Source of the DNA: Thermodesulfovibrionales bacterium
GTDB lineage: Bacteria > Nitrospirota > Thermodesulfovibrionia > Thermodesulfovibrionales > UBA9159
DNA: 58,054 nt
Reading direction: 5' to 3'
Assembly: GCA_035686305.1 (NCBI GenBank)
Contig: DASRZP010000002.1
Span: forward strand, 1-58,054
Shown here: positions 35,796-42,951 of the stretch, piece by piece
Position numbering within the stretch: the stretch's first letter is position 1
Layout: every line of letters begins with the position of its first letter
Program-made: the position numbers and the translations under genes
The notes under the pieces: generated by a model
Databases searched by the model: none
What the model was told of the DNA's origin: nothing
The model's input: the letters and a program-made list of their open reading frames with translations, nothing else

Positions 35796-37367
35796 GTGAA
35801 ACAAAATGAGGCGATAAAGATCGGGGATGTCCTCGCGATAGCGAAGAGGCGACGGTTGGCGCTTCTTGTGCCGGCCCTTGCGGTCTTCCTCCTGTCGGCG
35901 GGGGTCGTGGTGCTTTTGGAGCCTGTGTACCGCTCCACATCGACGATCCTGGTCGAAGAGCAGGAAATCCCCAGGGAATATGTCATGGCAACGGTGACGA
36001 GCTTCGTGGAGCAGCGTCTCCAGAGCATCAACCAGAGGATCATGAGCTCGGCCCGTCTCCTCGAGATCATCAACCGCTTCAACCTCTACGCTGATAAACG
36101 GAGCAGGCTGACTACGGAAGAGATCATCGACGGCATGAGAAAGAAGGATATAAAGTTCGAGACTGTCATGGCAGACGTGATAGACCGCCGGACAGGCCAG
36201 AAGACCGCTGCGACCATCGCCTTTACCGTGTCCTACGAGGGAAAGAACCCCATGGTGGTCCAGCAGGTCGCCAATGTCCTTGCTTCTCTCTATCTCGAGG
36301 AGAACATGAAGGTGGTAGGTCAGCAGACAGCCGGAACCTCGAAATTCCTCGAGGACGAGATGAAGACCGTCCAGACGCACCTGCTGTCGTTAGAGAAGAA
36401 GATAGCCGAGTACAAGGAGAAGAACCCTCGTTCACTTCCCGAGCTCCTCAATTACAACCTCCAGACCCTGGACTGGGCCGACAGGAGTTTCGATCAGTTC
36501 CATGACCAGCTCCGTACCCTGAGAGAGAAGGAGAGCTATCTGCAGAGCCAGCTCACGAGCATGGAGCCTGATGCAAAGAATCAGGACAAGGAACTCCTGA
36601 AGGATCTGAGGGCGAAGCTGGTAATGCTCAGGTCGAAGTATTCCGACGAGTATCCCGACGTGAAGAAGACAAAGAAGGAAATCGCCGAGCTTGAAGAGAG
36701 ACTCCGCGCCGAAAACGGTAAGGAGCCGAACCCGGAAAAACCGGACAACCCTGCCTATGTTGCCCTTGCCGCACAATTGGCCAGCACCCAGTCCGAGATC
36801 AAGTCAGTCACACGGCAGATAAGTGATCTGGAGAAGAAGAGAGACGATTACAGCCAAAGGTTGGAGATGTCACCCAGGGTGGAGGAGGGGTACAAGAACC
36901 TGATGGTGGAGAGAAACAATACCCAGGCCAAGTATGACGATCTCATGAAGAAGTTTATGGAGGCGAGGGTGGCTCAGGGCCTCGAAAAAGGCCAAATGGG
37001 AGAGCGCTTCACCGTGATTGATCCTGCGAGGCTCCCGGAAAAACCGGTAAGACCGAACCGCCCCGCGATCCTCCTGATCGGCCTCATTTTGGGGGTCGGA
37101 TCTGGCGCGGGAACAGCGTGGCTGCGGGAGGCCGGTGACAGTTCTGCGCGCAGCCATGAAGATCTTGCTGCGCGGTTCCCTTTCCCCGTTCTTGCAGAGA
37201 TACCGGAGATTGTCACCCTGGAGGATGAGCTTCGAAAGAGGAGACGGATAAGGGTGATTGTCGGTACAGCGTTGCTCCTGATGGTTGCCCTCGTCATGGC
37301 CCTCCATTTCTTTGTGATCGATCTGAACGTCCTTTGGGCTCGTGTCGCACGACGTTTGCCGGGCTGA
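35796..37367 (+). CDS. Wzz-like polysaccharide chain-length/co-polymerase protein
   Basis: A 523-residue inner-membrane protein. The GTG at 35796 is chosen for its GAGGGAAG ribosome site; a GTG at 35769 would add nine residues. A first membrane helix lies near 25-45, then the Wzz domain (VYRSTSTILVEEQEIP). A long periplasmic coiled coil covers about 180-370. The GNVR-like region ends in LPEKPVRPNRPAILLIGLILG, a Pro-rich motif just before a second helix. A third hydrophobic segment lies near the C-terminus. It controls chain length with the polymerase and hands on to the ATPase encoded next. Confidence 0.85.
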   Translation: MKQNEAIKIGDVLAIAKRRRLALLVPALAVFLLSAGVVVLLEPVYRSTSTILVEEQEIPREYVMATVTSFVEQRLQSINQRIMSSARLLEIINRFNLYADKRSRLTTEEIIDGMRKKDIKFETVMADVIDRRTGQKTAATIAFTVSYEGKNPMVVQQVANVLASLYLEENMKVVGQQTAGTSKFLEDEMKTVQTHLLSLEKKIAEYKEKNPRSLPELLNYNLQTLDWADRSFDQFHDQLRTLREKESYLQSQLTSMEPDAKNQDKELLKDLRAKLVMLRSKYSDEYPDVKKTKKEIAELEERLRAENGKEPNPEKPDNPAYVALAAQLASTQSEIKSVTRQISDLEKKRDDYSQRLEMSPRVEEGYKNLMVERNNTQAKYDDLMKKFMEARVAQGLEKGQMGERFTVIDPARLPEKPVRPNRPAILLIGLILGVGSGAGTAWLREAGDSSARSHEDLAARFPFPVLAEIPEIVTLEDELRKRRRIRVIVGTALLLMVALVMALHFFVIDLNVLWARVARRLPG

Positions 37368-37404
37368 ATAGGAAAGAGTGTTTATTTTTAAGGAAGTGGA
37401 AGAA

Positions 37405-38211
37405 ATGATACGGAAGATAAGGAAGGCGCTGACGTCGTTCAATAGAAAGAGTCCGGAGAAGAAGAGCGGGGAAAGATCCGGGCCCCCTGTGCAGATCAAT
37501 CCCGAAGAAAAAGACAAGGAGATATCCGGATGGGTCTCTCCAAAGTACTCTCAATCCCGGACTGTCGACTTGGACCCCGGGGTCATCGCCAGGAACCGTT
37601 GTCTTGCCTATCTCGACAATATGCCGGAGGCTGAGTCTTACAGGGTCCTGCGGACACATCTCCTGCAGCGGACCAGGGGGTCAGGGAGCAACACCATCAT
37701 GGTTACCAGCGCCCTGCCGGGAGAGGGGAAGACCCTTGCGGCCATTAATCTCGCCTTCACCTTCGCCCGTGAGTTTCAGCATACGGTCTTGCTTATTGAT
37801 GGCGATCTGAGAAATCAGAGTATTCATAAGTATTTGGGATACGCCAGCGAAAAGGGGTTGATAGATCACCTCGTGGACGGCTCGCCCCTTTCCGAATTAA
37901 TCACGTGGCCGGGAGTCGAAAAAATGACGCTTATCTCCGGCGGCCGTTCCTACAAGGAAAGCGCAGAAATCCTCGGATCGCCCCTCATGAAAAAACTGGT
38001 GTCGGAGATGAAGACGCGCTATCCCGAACGGTATCTTCTTTTTGATCTCCCTCCCATCCTGACCGGCGCAGATGTCCTGGCTTTTGCCCCGCTTGTAGAT
38101 TATGTGGTTGTCGTTGTTCAGGCAGGCAAGACATCGATGGACGATGTTAAGAGGGCGCTCCAGTTCCTTCCGAAGGAGAAGATCCTGGGATTTATTCTGA
38201 ACAGATGTTAG
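37405..38211 (+). CDS. CpsD/CapB-like cytosolic ATPase (BY-kinase family)
   Basis: A 268-residue protein started at 37405, after AAGGAAG and GGAAG. Walker A is SALPGEGKT (102-110), Walker A' is VLLIDGDLR (128-136) and Walker B is YLLFDLPP. A CapB-like N-terminal segment AESYRVLRTHLL (near 76) matches the kinase-activating Wzz-contact region. The chain ends just after FILNRC, without the usual Tyr-rich tail that is autophosphorylated in BY-kinases. It therefore may work as a switch ATPase or phosphorylate another protein. It pairs with the Wzz-like protein as a split Wzc. Confidence 0.8.
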   Translation: MIRKIRKALTSFNRKSPEKKSGERSGPPVQINPEEKDKEISGWVSPKYSQSRTVDLDPGVIARNRCLAYLDNMPEAESYRVLRTHLLQRTRGSGSNTIMVTSALPGEGKTLAAINLAFTFAREFQHTVLLIDGDLRNQSIHKYLGYASEKGLIDHLVDGSPLSELITWPGVEKMTLISGGRSYKESAEILGSPLMKKLVSEMKTRYPERYLLFDLPPILTGADVLAFAPLVDYVVVVVQAGKTSMDDVKRALQFLPKEKILGFILNRC

Positions 38212-38514
38212 CCTTTGTCCTGGATCGTGGTTACTGGTAGCATCAATCGGAGGCAAGTAATGAAAGACGCGCTCCCGAGCATGAGGCAATGTACGAATTG
38301 GTCCTTTCGCGACTGAAAGTAAGATAAAAACAATTATCAAGGCTGCAGGCCGTTTATTTGCCTTCTTCCTGACGTTATCGGCATGTTTGTCCGTTGTATA
38401 TAACTGAAGGGTATGGTAGCCTGTAGACGAGAGGACGAGAAGGCTAAACCATCTGGAGAAGGTCGCTTTTTTTACTTTGTAAGTGAAGATGGATAGCAGA
38501 AAGAGAGGTGCATT
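38212..38514 (+). other. 303-bp intergenic region
   Basis: No gene is supported. An imperfect hairpin AAGGCTGCAGGCC ... GGCCGTTTATTTGCCTT near 38339-38367 might end the upstream operon. A TATATA near 38397 could be a weak -10 for the repeat-protein gene. Both are low confidence. Confidence 0.3.
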
Positions 38515-39204
38515 ATGTACGCCGAAGGAGTCAGTGATATACCGTACCATGAAAGAATCGGAATTGCAGGCACGACGGTCAAGGAAGGTATCGTAGGCAG
38601 TCTGAAGGGGATTAATGAGATCGAGGCTGAGATCGTAAGTCTCGTGAGGAATACCGTGTCGAACACCCTCCGGGCCGGCGGAGCTGTGGCGGGCGAGAGC
38701 CTGTCAATCACAAAGGAGGTGCTCAAGGGCGCCATAACCGCAACAGAGGAGGTCGGCGCCGGTCTTGTTCTGAGCACAAAGAGCGTGGCAAAGGGCATTG
38801 TCATGGGAGTGAGCGATATTGGTGGAGACGTTGTTACGGTTGCGAGCCAGACGGCGAAGGGTGCGGTCAAGGGAGCTGCGGAAGTTGGAGCCGACATCGC
38901 TCTTGTGGCACGGAGGGCTGTTGACGGGGTGATCGAGGCTGCCAAGGAAATCGGAGGAAACGTGACTGACGTTGCCAAGGCTGCCGTAGGAGGAGCGATC
39001 GAAGGAGCGGGCAGTATCGGAAACACAGCCCTGAAGGCGGTAAAAGACATGCTCGTCGGAGTTGTGGAGGGCGTCAAGGAGATCGGAAATACCGCTTTTT
39101 CGAGACCACGGATGGAAAGGGAAGCGCGTGAGCAGCATGCCCCGCGTACCGAGGGGGAGCTCGCCGATGCGTATATGAGGAAAGGGAGGCAGAAAAAGTC
39201 GTAA
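38515..39204 (+). CDS. protein built from eight 22-residue amphipathic repeats
   Basis: A 229-residue protein with ribosome site AGAGAGG. No signal peptide or membrane helix is clear. From residue 25 to 200 the sequence divides into eight units of exactly 22 residues, for example TAKGAVKGAAEVGADIALVA (start of unit 113-134), AVDGVIEAAKEIGGNVTDVA (135-156) and AVGGAIEGAGSIGNTALKAV (157-178). Gly and small residues recur at fixed positions, with hydrophobic residues every 3-4. A 22-residue (2 x 11) period is typical of amphipathic lipid-surface helices such as apolipoproteins, and 11-mer repeats occur in other surface-binding proteins. The function is unknown; membrane or polymer-surface binding is an inference. 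A basic, Arg/Glu-rich tail follows. Confidence 0.75.
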   Translation: MYAEGVSDIPYHERIGIAGTTVKEGIVGSLKGINEIEAEIVSLVRNTVSNTLRAGGAVAGESLSITKEVLKGAITATEEVGAGLVLSTKSVAKGIVMGVSDIGGDVVTVASQTAKGAVKGAAEVGADIALVARRAVDGVIEAAKEIGGNVTDVAKAAVGGAIEGAGSIGNTALKAVKDMLVGVVEGVKEIGNTAFSRPRMEREAREQHAPRTEGELADAYMRKGRQKKS

Positions 39205-39239
39205 TAAACAATATAGTTGATGCAGCGCTATGATCAGAA

Positions 39240-39263
39240 AAGGGGAGCATTACCGCTCCCCTT
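39240..39263 (-). terminator. terminator between convergent genes
   Basis: AAGGGGAGC pairs with GCTCCCCTT around a 6-base loop. Read on the minus strand it is followed by TTTTC, fitting an end to the PEP-CTERM transcript. It may also stop the repeat-protein transcript from the other side. Confidence 0.7.
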
Positions 39264-39341
39264 CGTCACATTAAGCTATGTCTTATTTCTTCATCTTCTT
39301 GCGCATGCCCGCCAGTCACAACAGGCCAGAGCCACACATTT

Positions 39342-40028
39342 TCAGCTCAGCTTTTTCCTGAGCCCGACAAGACCAACCAGACCGGGGCCGAAAAGCCACA
39401 GCGCGGCAGGAATTGGTGTAGGCGTTACTGTCATACCCACGTCGCCACCGGAATGCAGGCTTTGCCCATTCGAGGTAAAAGTACCCAGTACGGAGAGTGA
39501 ATATAAGCCGCCGGCAATTGAGCCGTTGCTGTTGGTACCGTTAAAGGAACTGCTGGTATAGGGACCTAAGGCACTGATTGCTGAACCTGTGATTCCACCA
39601 TAAAGTTGATTGGTCGGATCATAGTAAGCCTGGAACACGTCGTTACCGCCACCCAGTGTTCCACCTGCTGTGAGCGTCACCCCGGCAGGTCCCGTTGTAA
39701 AACCTGTTTCGCTCAGTGCAATCTTTAGCCACTTACCACTGGTGGTGGGACCTGATGATATGCCAAAGTTAAGGTCCATCTCAGGGGCGGATAGAGAGCC
39801 TACCAGGGGAGAGCCCAATCCCACATTCTGCGAAAATGTCCAGCTGCCGAGAGTCCCATCAATCTTAATTATCTGCCCTGACCCAGGGACGGTCTCCGGA
39901 ACGGTCACCGAATTGCCGTCGCTGTCCCACAACTTCATCTCGAAGGTGGCATAGGCTGTCGAGTTGATCGCAGTCAGAGCGACCATTGCCAAAAGCATAA
40001 CAACGGCCATTTTCTTAGCTGTTTGCAT
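39342..40028 (-). CDS. PEP-CTERM (VPLPA-type) sorted surface protein
   Basis: A 228-residue secreted protein with an AGAAAGGAGGTG ribosome site and a signal peptide (residues 1-27, ending STAYA). The mature part is Gly/Ser/Thr-rich, with a beta-rich pattern such as GTLGSWTFSQNVGLGSPLVG. No catalytic motif is visible. The tail has Pro-Ile-Pro-Ala, ALWLFGPGLVGLVG and a short basic end LRKKLS. It is expressed divergently from the ParA gene. It has the most complete upstream regulation in the window: a Pho-box-like promoter (40222-40266), a conserved leader motif and a 17-bp terminator hairpin, all before the ribosome site. Confidence 0.85.
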   Translation of the reverse strand: MQTAKKMAVVMLLAMVALTAINSTAYATFEMKLWDSDGNSVTVPETVPGSGQIIKIDGTLGSWTFSQNVGLGSPLVGSLSAPEMDLNFGISSGPTTSGKWLKIALSETGFTTGPAGVTLTAGGTLGGGNDVFQAYYDPTNQLYGGITGSAISALGPYTSSSFNGTNSNGSIAGGLYSLSVLGTFTSNGQSLHSGGDVGMTVTPTPIPAALWLFGPGLVGLVGLRKKLS

Positions 40029-40118
40029 GATATCACCTCCTTTCTATCGTAAATTCCTTTACTTCAGACCGCCATCTCAAGATGGCTTTGGCTTCAGATC
40101 AGAATATGTTGCTTATTA

Positions 40119-40172
40119 AACCAAAAAGCCCACCTCGCGAGCATATCGCTCAAGAAGGTGGGCTTTTTGGTT
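40119..40172 (-). terminator. 17-bp perfect hairpin in the leader of the minus-strand PEP-CTERM gene
   Basis: AACCAAAAAGCCCACCT pairs perfectly with AGGTGGGCTTTTTGGTT around a 20-base loop, and the transcript then runs TTTAATAAG. It stands about 90 bp before the start codon at 40028 and just after leader motif C. Its placement fits an attenuator, not an ordinary gene end. Confidence 0.65.
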
Positions 40173-40183
40173 CCTCATATATA

Positions 40184-40217
40184 CTTATAAGGTCAGCAGA
40201 GTACCCGCACAGCTTAC
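40184..40217 (-). promoter_or_regulatory. conserved leader motif, copy C
   Basis: On the minus strand the core reads GCGGGTACTCTGCTGACCTT and then ATAAG, matching copy A (CGGGCACTTTGCTGACCT, GATAAG). It lies right at the predicted transcription start of the Pho-box-like promoter at 40222-40266, so it should be the very 5' end of the PEP-CTERM mRNA. A terminator hairpin follows directly. Confidence 0.5.
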
Positions 40218-40221
40218 TCAT

Positions 40222-40266
40222 AGTAAACCACAAAACGCATTACAACATTATGACAACAGGGTTAAA
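40222..40266 (-). promoter_or_regulatory. Pho-box-like promoter of the minus-strand PEP-CTERM gene
   Basis: Read on the minus strand: TTTAACC (40266-40260), TGTCATA (40255-40249) and TGTAATG (40244-40238) at exact 11-bp steps. After a 10-bp spacer comes a -10-like TTTACT (40227-40222). The predicted start is near 40215. Confidence 0.6.
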
Positions 40267-40436
40267 TTTATGTGAATTCTAACACCTCGGTGAAAACAAG
40301 CTCCCCCTCACAGGAGTAAGTTTTTTGGCAGTGATATGGCGGTTATTGTCAAGAATCATCCCGGCTATGGAGGGGATAGGCATACAAGAAACTTGCATGG
40401 ATAAGGGGTTAGTATGGTATCATGATATTACTTGCT

Positions 40437-40453
40437 TAGGCATAACTATTGCT
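40437..40453 (+). promoter_or_regulatory. sigma-54-like promoter
   Basis: TAGGCATAACTATTGCT has GG and GC exactly 10 bases apart and TTGCT at the -12 element, close to the TGGCAC-N5-TTGCT consensus. A weaker one, TTGGCAGTGATATGGC, lies at 40325-40340. It would drive the terminated transcript holding leader motif B. Exosortase systems often use a sigma-54 activator (PrsR), but none is encoded here. Confidence 0.45.
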
Positions 40454-40493
40454 AGCTTCGGGCATAGCCGACCTCTTCGGTGGTTTTCGATGG

Positions 40494-40522
40494 GGCCGGG
40501 GATTTTGCTGACCTCTTACCAG
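40494..40522 (+). promoter_or_regulatory. conserved leader motif, copy B
   Basis: GGCCGGGGATTTTGCTGACC and then TCTTACCAGGGACC matches the core of copies A and C (TGCTGACCT, then GGRACC). A partial copy (CGGGCATAGCCGACCT) lies just upstream at 40459-40474. No PEP-CTERM gene follows. The next coding sequence, the ParA gene, starts 340 bp on, beyond a terminator. Confidence 0.45.
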
Positions 40523-40529
40523 GGACCAG

Positions 40530-40579
40530 AAAACCCGGACCAAAAACCCGGAGCGATCCGATGATCTGTCCGGGTTTTT
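40530..40579 (+). terminator. terminator with two alternative left arms after leader motif B
   Basis: TCCGGGTTTTT (40569-40579) can pair with either AAAACCCGGA (40530-40539) or AAAAACCCGGA (40543-40553). A T tract and TTTCTTTC follow. Two competing left arms are compatible with a switch between structures, though simple duplication would give the same picture. Confidence 0.55.
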
Positions 40580-40862
40580 CTTTCTGCGGAAAGCACAACG
40601 AGCAGGAAGAGTGCGTCCAGGTGTCGTGGAAGCCCAAGACCTAAAACGTCCCATTGCTCAAGCTGCTGCTCCTGTCGAACAGGTATCAACCTGCAACTTC
40701 AGAACGAAATGAAGGTTGCTCGAAGCTCGGTGGAATTCACTCCCGAGGATCGGCTATAATGCCTCTAACATTCTAATCGGTCAGAGATGAGGCCCCATCG
40801 CATCAGTGCAGCATACCGGCACGATGAGTCTGGCGGTCGACAATGTCTGTCAGGGAGGCCGT

Positions 40863-41609
40863 GTGCAACAGGTTATCGCGATCGTCAATCATAAGGGCGG
40901 GGTCGGGAAGACCACCTCGGCAATAAATATTGCTGCTTGTTGGGGCGAAATGGGAAAGAGAGTCCTTGTGATTGATCTCGACCCTCAGGGGAGCGCGAGT
41001 CTGTCCTTCGGCATCGATGACGATGGAAGCGCCCTCCTTCGTGCTCTTCAGCAGACATCCTCCCTACCTGTTCTCTCAACAAGGGCGGGAGGAGTAGACC
41101 TCGTGCCGGCAGGACGGGGGCTTGCGGAAGCGAGGCAGAGATTTGCTGGATATGCCGGAAGGGAACTCTTGATGCGATGCCTCAGGCATACGGAAGGATC
41201 ATGGGACTTTGTCATCGCTGACTGTCCACCCAGTTTAGGAATTCTTACGATGAACGCCTTGAAGGCGAGCCCCCATGTCGTCATCCCTGTGGAAGCCAAT
41301 TATCTCTCCTATGTGGGATTGATGCAGATGATGGAGGCAGTAAATTTGTTCCGATCGGAAAATCCAGCCCTCTCCGTCAGCGCCATACTCCCCTGCAGGG
41401 CTCAGATGCGGCGGCGCATACACAGTGAGTTTCTTGCGAAGATGGAGGAGCTTCTGCCAGGAGGGATTGGACCGACGGTCCGCGAGAACGTGTCCCTCGC
41501 CGAGGCGCCGAGGAGCGGGCTGCCGGCTGTGCTCTACTCGCCGCACTCACATGGGGCGCACGATTATCGGCAAGTCGCTCAATGGCTCCTGTACCGGATC
41601 GGATCGTAA
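40863..41609 (+). CDS. orphan ParA/Soj-family ATPase
   Basis: A 248-residue protein. The GTG at 40863 is chosen because AGGGAGG (40852-40858) precedes it and because ParA proteins start just before the Walker motif; a GTG at 40806 would add 19 residues. The deviant Walker A is KGGVGKTT (near 11-18), Walker A' is VLVIDLDPQGSAS and Walker B is FVIADCPPSLG. There is no parB partner, origin or plasmid gene nearby. Orphan ParA proteins place large complexes such as chemosensory arrays, or act beside cellulose synthesis (BcsQ). A link to polysaccharide machinery is possible. TATAAT at 40755-40760 is a likely -10. Confidence 0.8.
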   Translation: MQQVIAIVNHKGGVGKTTSAINIAACWGEMGKRVLVIDLDPQGSASLSFGIDDDGSALLRALQQTSSLPVLSTRAGGVDLVPAGRGLAEARQRFAGYAGRELLMRCLRHTEGSWDFVIADCPPSLGILTMNALKASPHVVIPVEANYLSYVGLMQMMEAVNLFRSENPALSVSAILPCRAQMRRRIHSEFLAKMEELLPGGIGPTVRENVSLAEAPRSGLPAVLYSPHSHGAHDYRQVAQWLLYRIGS

Positions 41610-41639
41610 GTGCCGTAAACACTTGAGCGCCGATCCTCG

Positions 41640-42275
41640 CTATTCCTCGTTTCCGCCGCCATATAACCCGCGCAAAAAGGCTAGAGGATTGTCCCTCCGG
41701 TCCTGCCCTTTGTTCTCATAACCATTCCTGAGACGGTCTTCTAACGTCCGGACAGTCTCGTGATCGTCAAAGGTCTTCGCAACGCACATGTGAGTGAGAT
41801 CGACGAGGAGGGAGCAACAACGCAATGATACTACCAGAGACTCCGGCAAAGGAGTCTCGCAGCCTAGGAAGTGTTGAGCGACATCACAAGAGAAGAGAGA
41901 CAATTGCTGACCTTCCCCGGCTTCACTATACCTCTTGTAATACAGGATACAGTCGTGTAACTCTTCTCCCAGGATCTGTTCGCACAACAGAGGAACAAAC
42001 TCTTCTGCCACTGACGGAGCCAGGTAAGCATGCTCTCGGAGCAGGCGGGAAAGGAGGGTCGCCTGATAAGCCTTTACGGTGCAGGCAGTCTTTCTCGCAA
42101 GATCATCACTCAAGGGTTGAGCCGCACGATATCCGGCCGTTTCTTTCAAGGATTCGAGGCATGAATGAAACCACAGGCGCCTGACATCTTCCAGGTCATC
42201 GCAGAGGTTTGCAGTCAGGGCAGGCAACTCTCTGCGACGCCGCCGCGAATGAAACAGTCTTGAATAAAGTCTCAT
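41640..42275 (-). CDS. uncharacterised 211-residue protein
   Basis: I do not recognise this gene. It is supported by a good ribosome site (AAGAGGAAA, 8 bases before the ATG) and by protein-like composition over 211 residues. It has a short Arg-rich N-terminus (SRRRRREL) and then a mostly helical, Leu/Cys-containing body (seven Cys in all). No signal peptide or membrane helix is visible. It is convergent with the ParA gene, leaving only 30 bp between their stops. It is probably cytosolic. Confidence 0.6.
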   Translation of the reverse strand: MRLYSRLFHSRRRRRELPALTANLCDDLEDVRRLWFHSCLESLKETAGYRAAQPLSDDLARKTACTVKAYQATLLSRLLREHAYLAPSVAEEFVPLLCEQILGEELHDCILYYKRYSEAGEGQQLSLFSCDVAQHFLGCETPLPESLVVSLRCCSLLVDLTHMCVAKTFDDHETVRTLEDRLRNGYENKGQDRRDNPLAFLRGLYGGGNEE

Positions 42276-42951
42276 CTCAGTTTCCTCTTAAGCCCCATGG
42301 CTTCTTACCCCAAATAAACAAGGACTCAGGGAACTCCATAGAGTGATACACCGCCACGGGATTGACGGGGTCTTCCGCCCCGCTTGACGCGGCAAAGTGC
42401 CCGCGAACTGACTGAACTATACCAGATTATTGTTGCAGAATGATGAATCTCGCGTTAAATTTTCACTCCCTGCTGAAGGAGTCAGCTTTCATTGTTCACG
42501 GATCTTTAACAGTACCGTCATACTCCTGCAATGGTGCCCCGAATAGAATTATGAGGAGAACCCTTGCGTTGGTGGGATGAAGTCATGTGTCCTTTGAGCG
42601 TCAATAAGCCGAAACTCTGCAAAGCCGCCTTGTCATCGCTGATGATAGATCTCACATACTGCTCTACCCCTGCATGGCATGACAGATGTGTAATCTATGC
42701 GATCGAGTCGCGGCGGCACAGCAAGAGGAAGAGGCGGACCTCAGTGAAGGAGGCCCAAAAAGGATCGGAGCGGGTCGACGCGGGCATATGTTTCCTTTGC
42801 CGCAGGAGTACGGGCTGCAGATGCGATACCGGCGCGCCCGCGCCTCCATAAAAACCCTTTTCTCCCGTATGATATAATGGTGTGCTTTACGCCGTGTCTG
42901 CCTTTTGCAGATGACGGCAGTCGACGGCCTTTTTGACGGGGGTTGCGTGAT
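42276..42951 (+). other. 676-bp region with promoter signals and no firm gene
   Basis: It contains a small hairpin CGGGG/CCCCG (42366-42382), a Pho-box-like promoter (42505-42549) and a second -10-like TATAAT (42873-42878). A 95-codon frame from a TTG at 42564 has AGGAG before it, but its Arg/Cys-rich composition does not look like a real protein. The likely reading is a long leader to the UppP gene. Confidence 0.4.
42505..42549 (+). promoter_or_regulatory. Pho-box-like promoter upstream of the UppP gene
   Basis: TTTAACA (42505) and CGTCATA (42516) are 11 bp apart, with a weak third repeat TGCAATG (42527). The -10-like TAGAAT (42544-42549) lies 10 bp after it. The coding start is about 400 bp away, so the link to uppP is tentative. 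Confidence 0.5.

Noticed and set aside
38515-39204. CRISPR-like array or tandem DNA repeat
   Set aside because: The periodicity is in protein (22 residues); the DNA copies diverge too much and there are no spacers.
42564-42851. Small Cys/Arg-rich protein after the Pho-box-like promoter
   Set aside because: It has AGGAG and a TTG start, but the sequence (many Arg, Cys, Ser and no hydrophobic core) looks like untranslated DNA, and the TTG would be almost at the transcript start.
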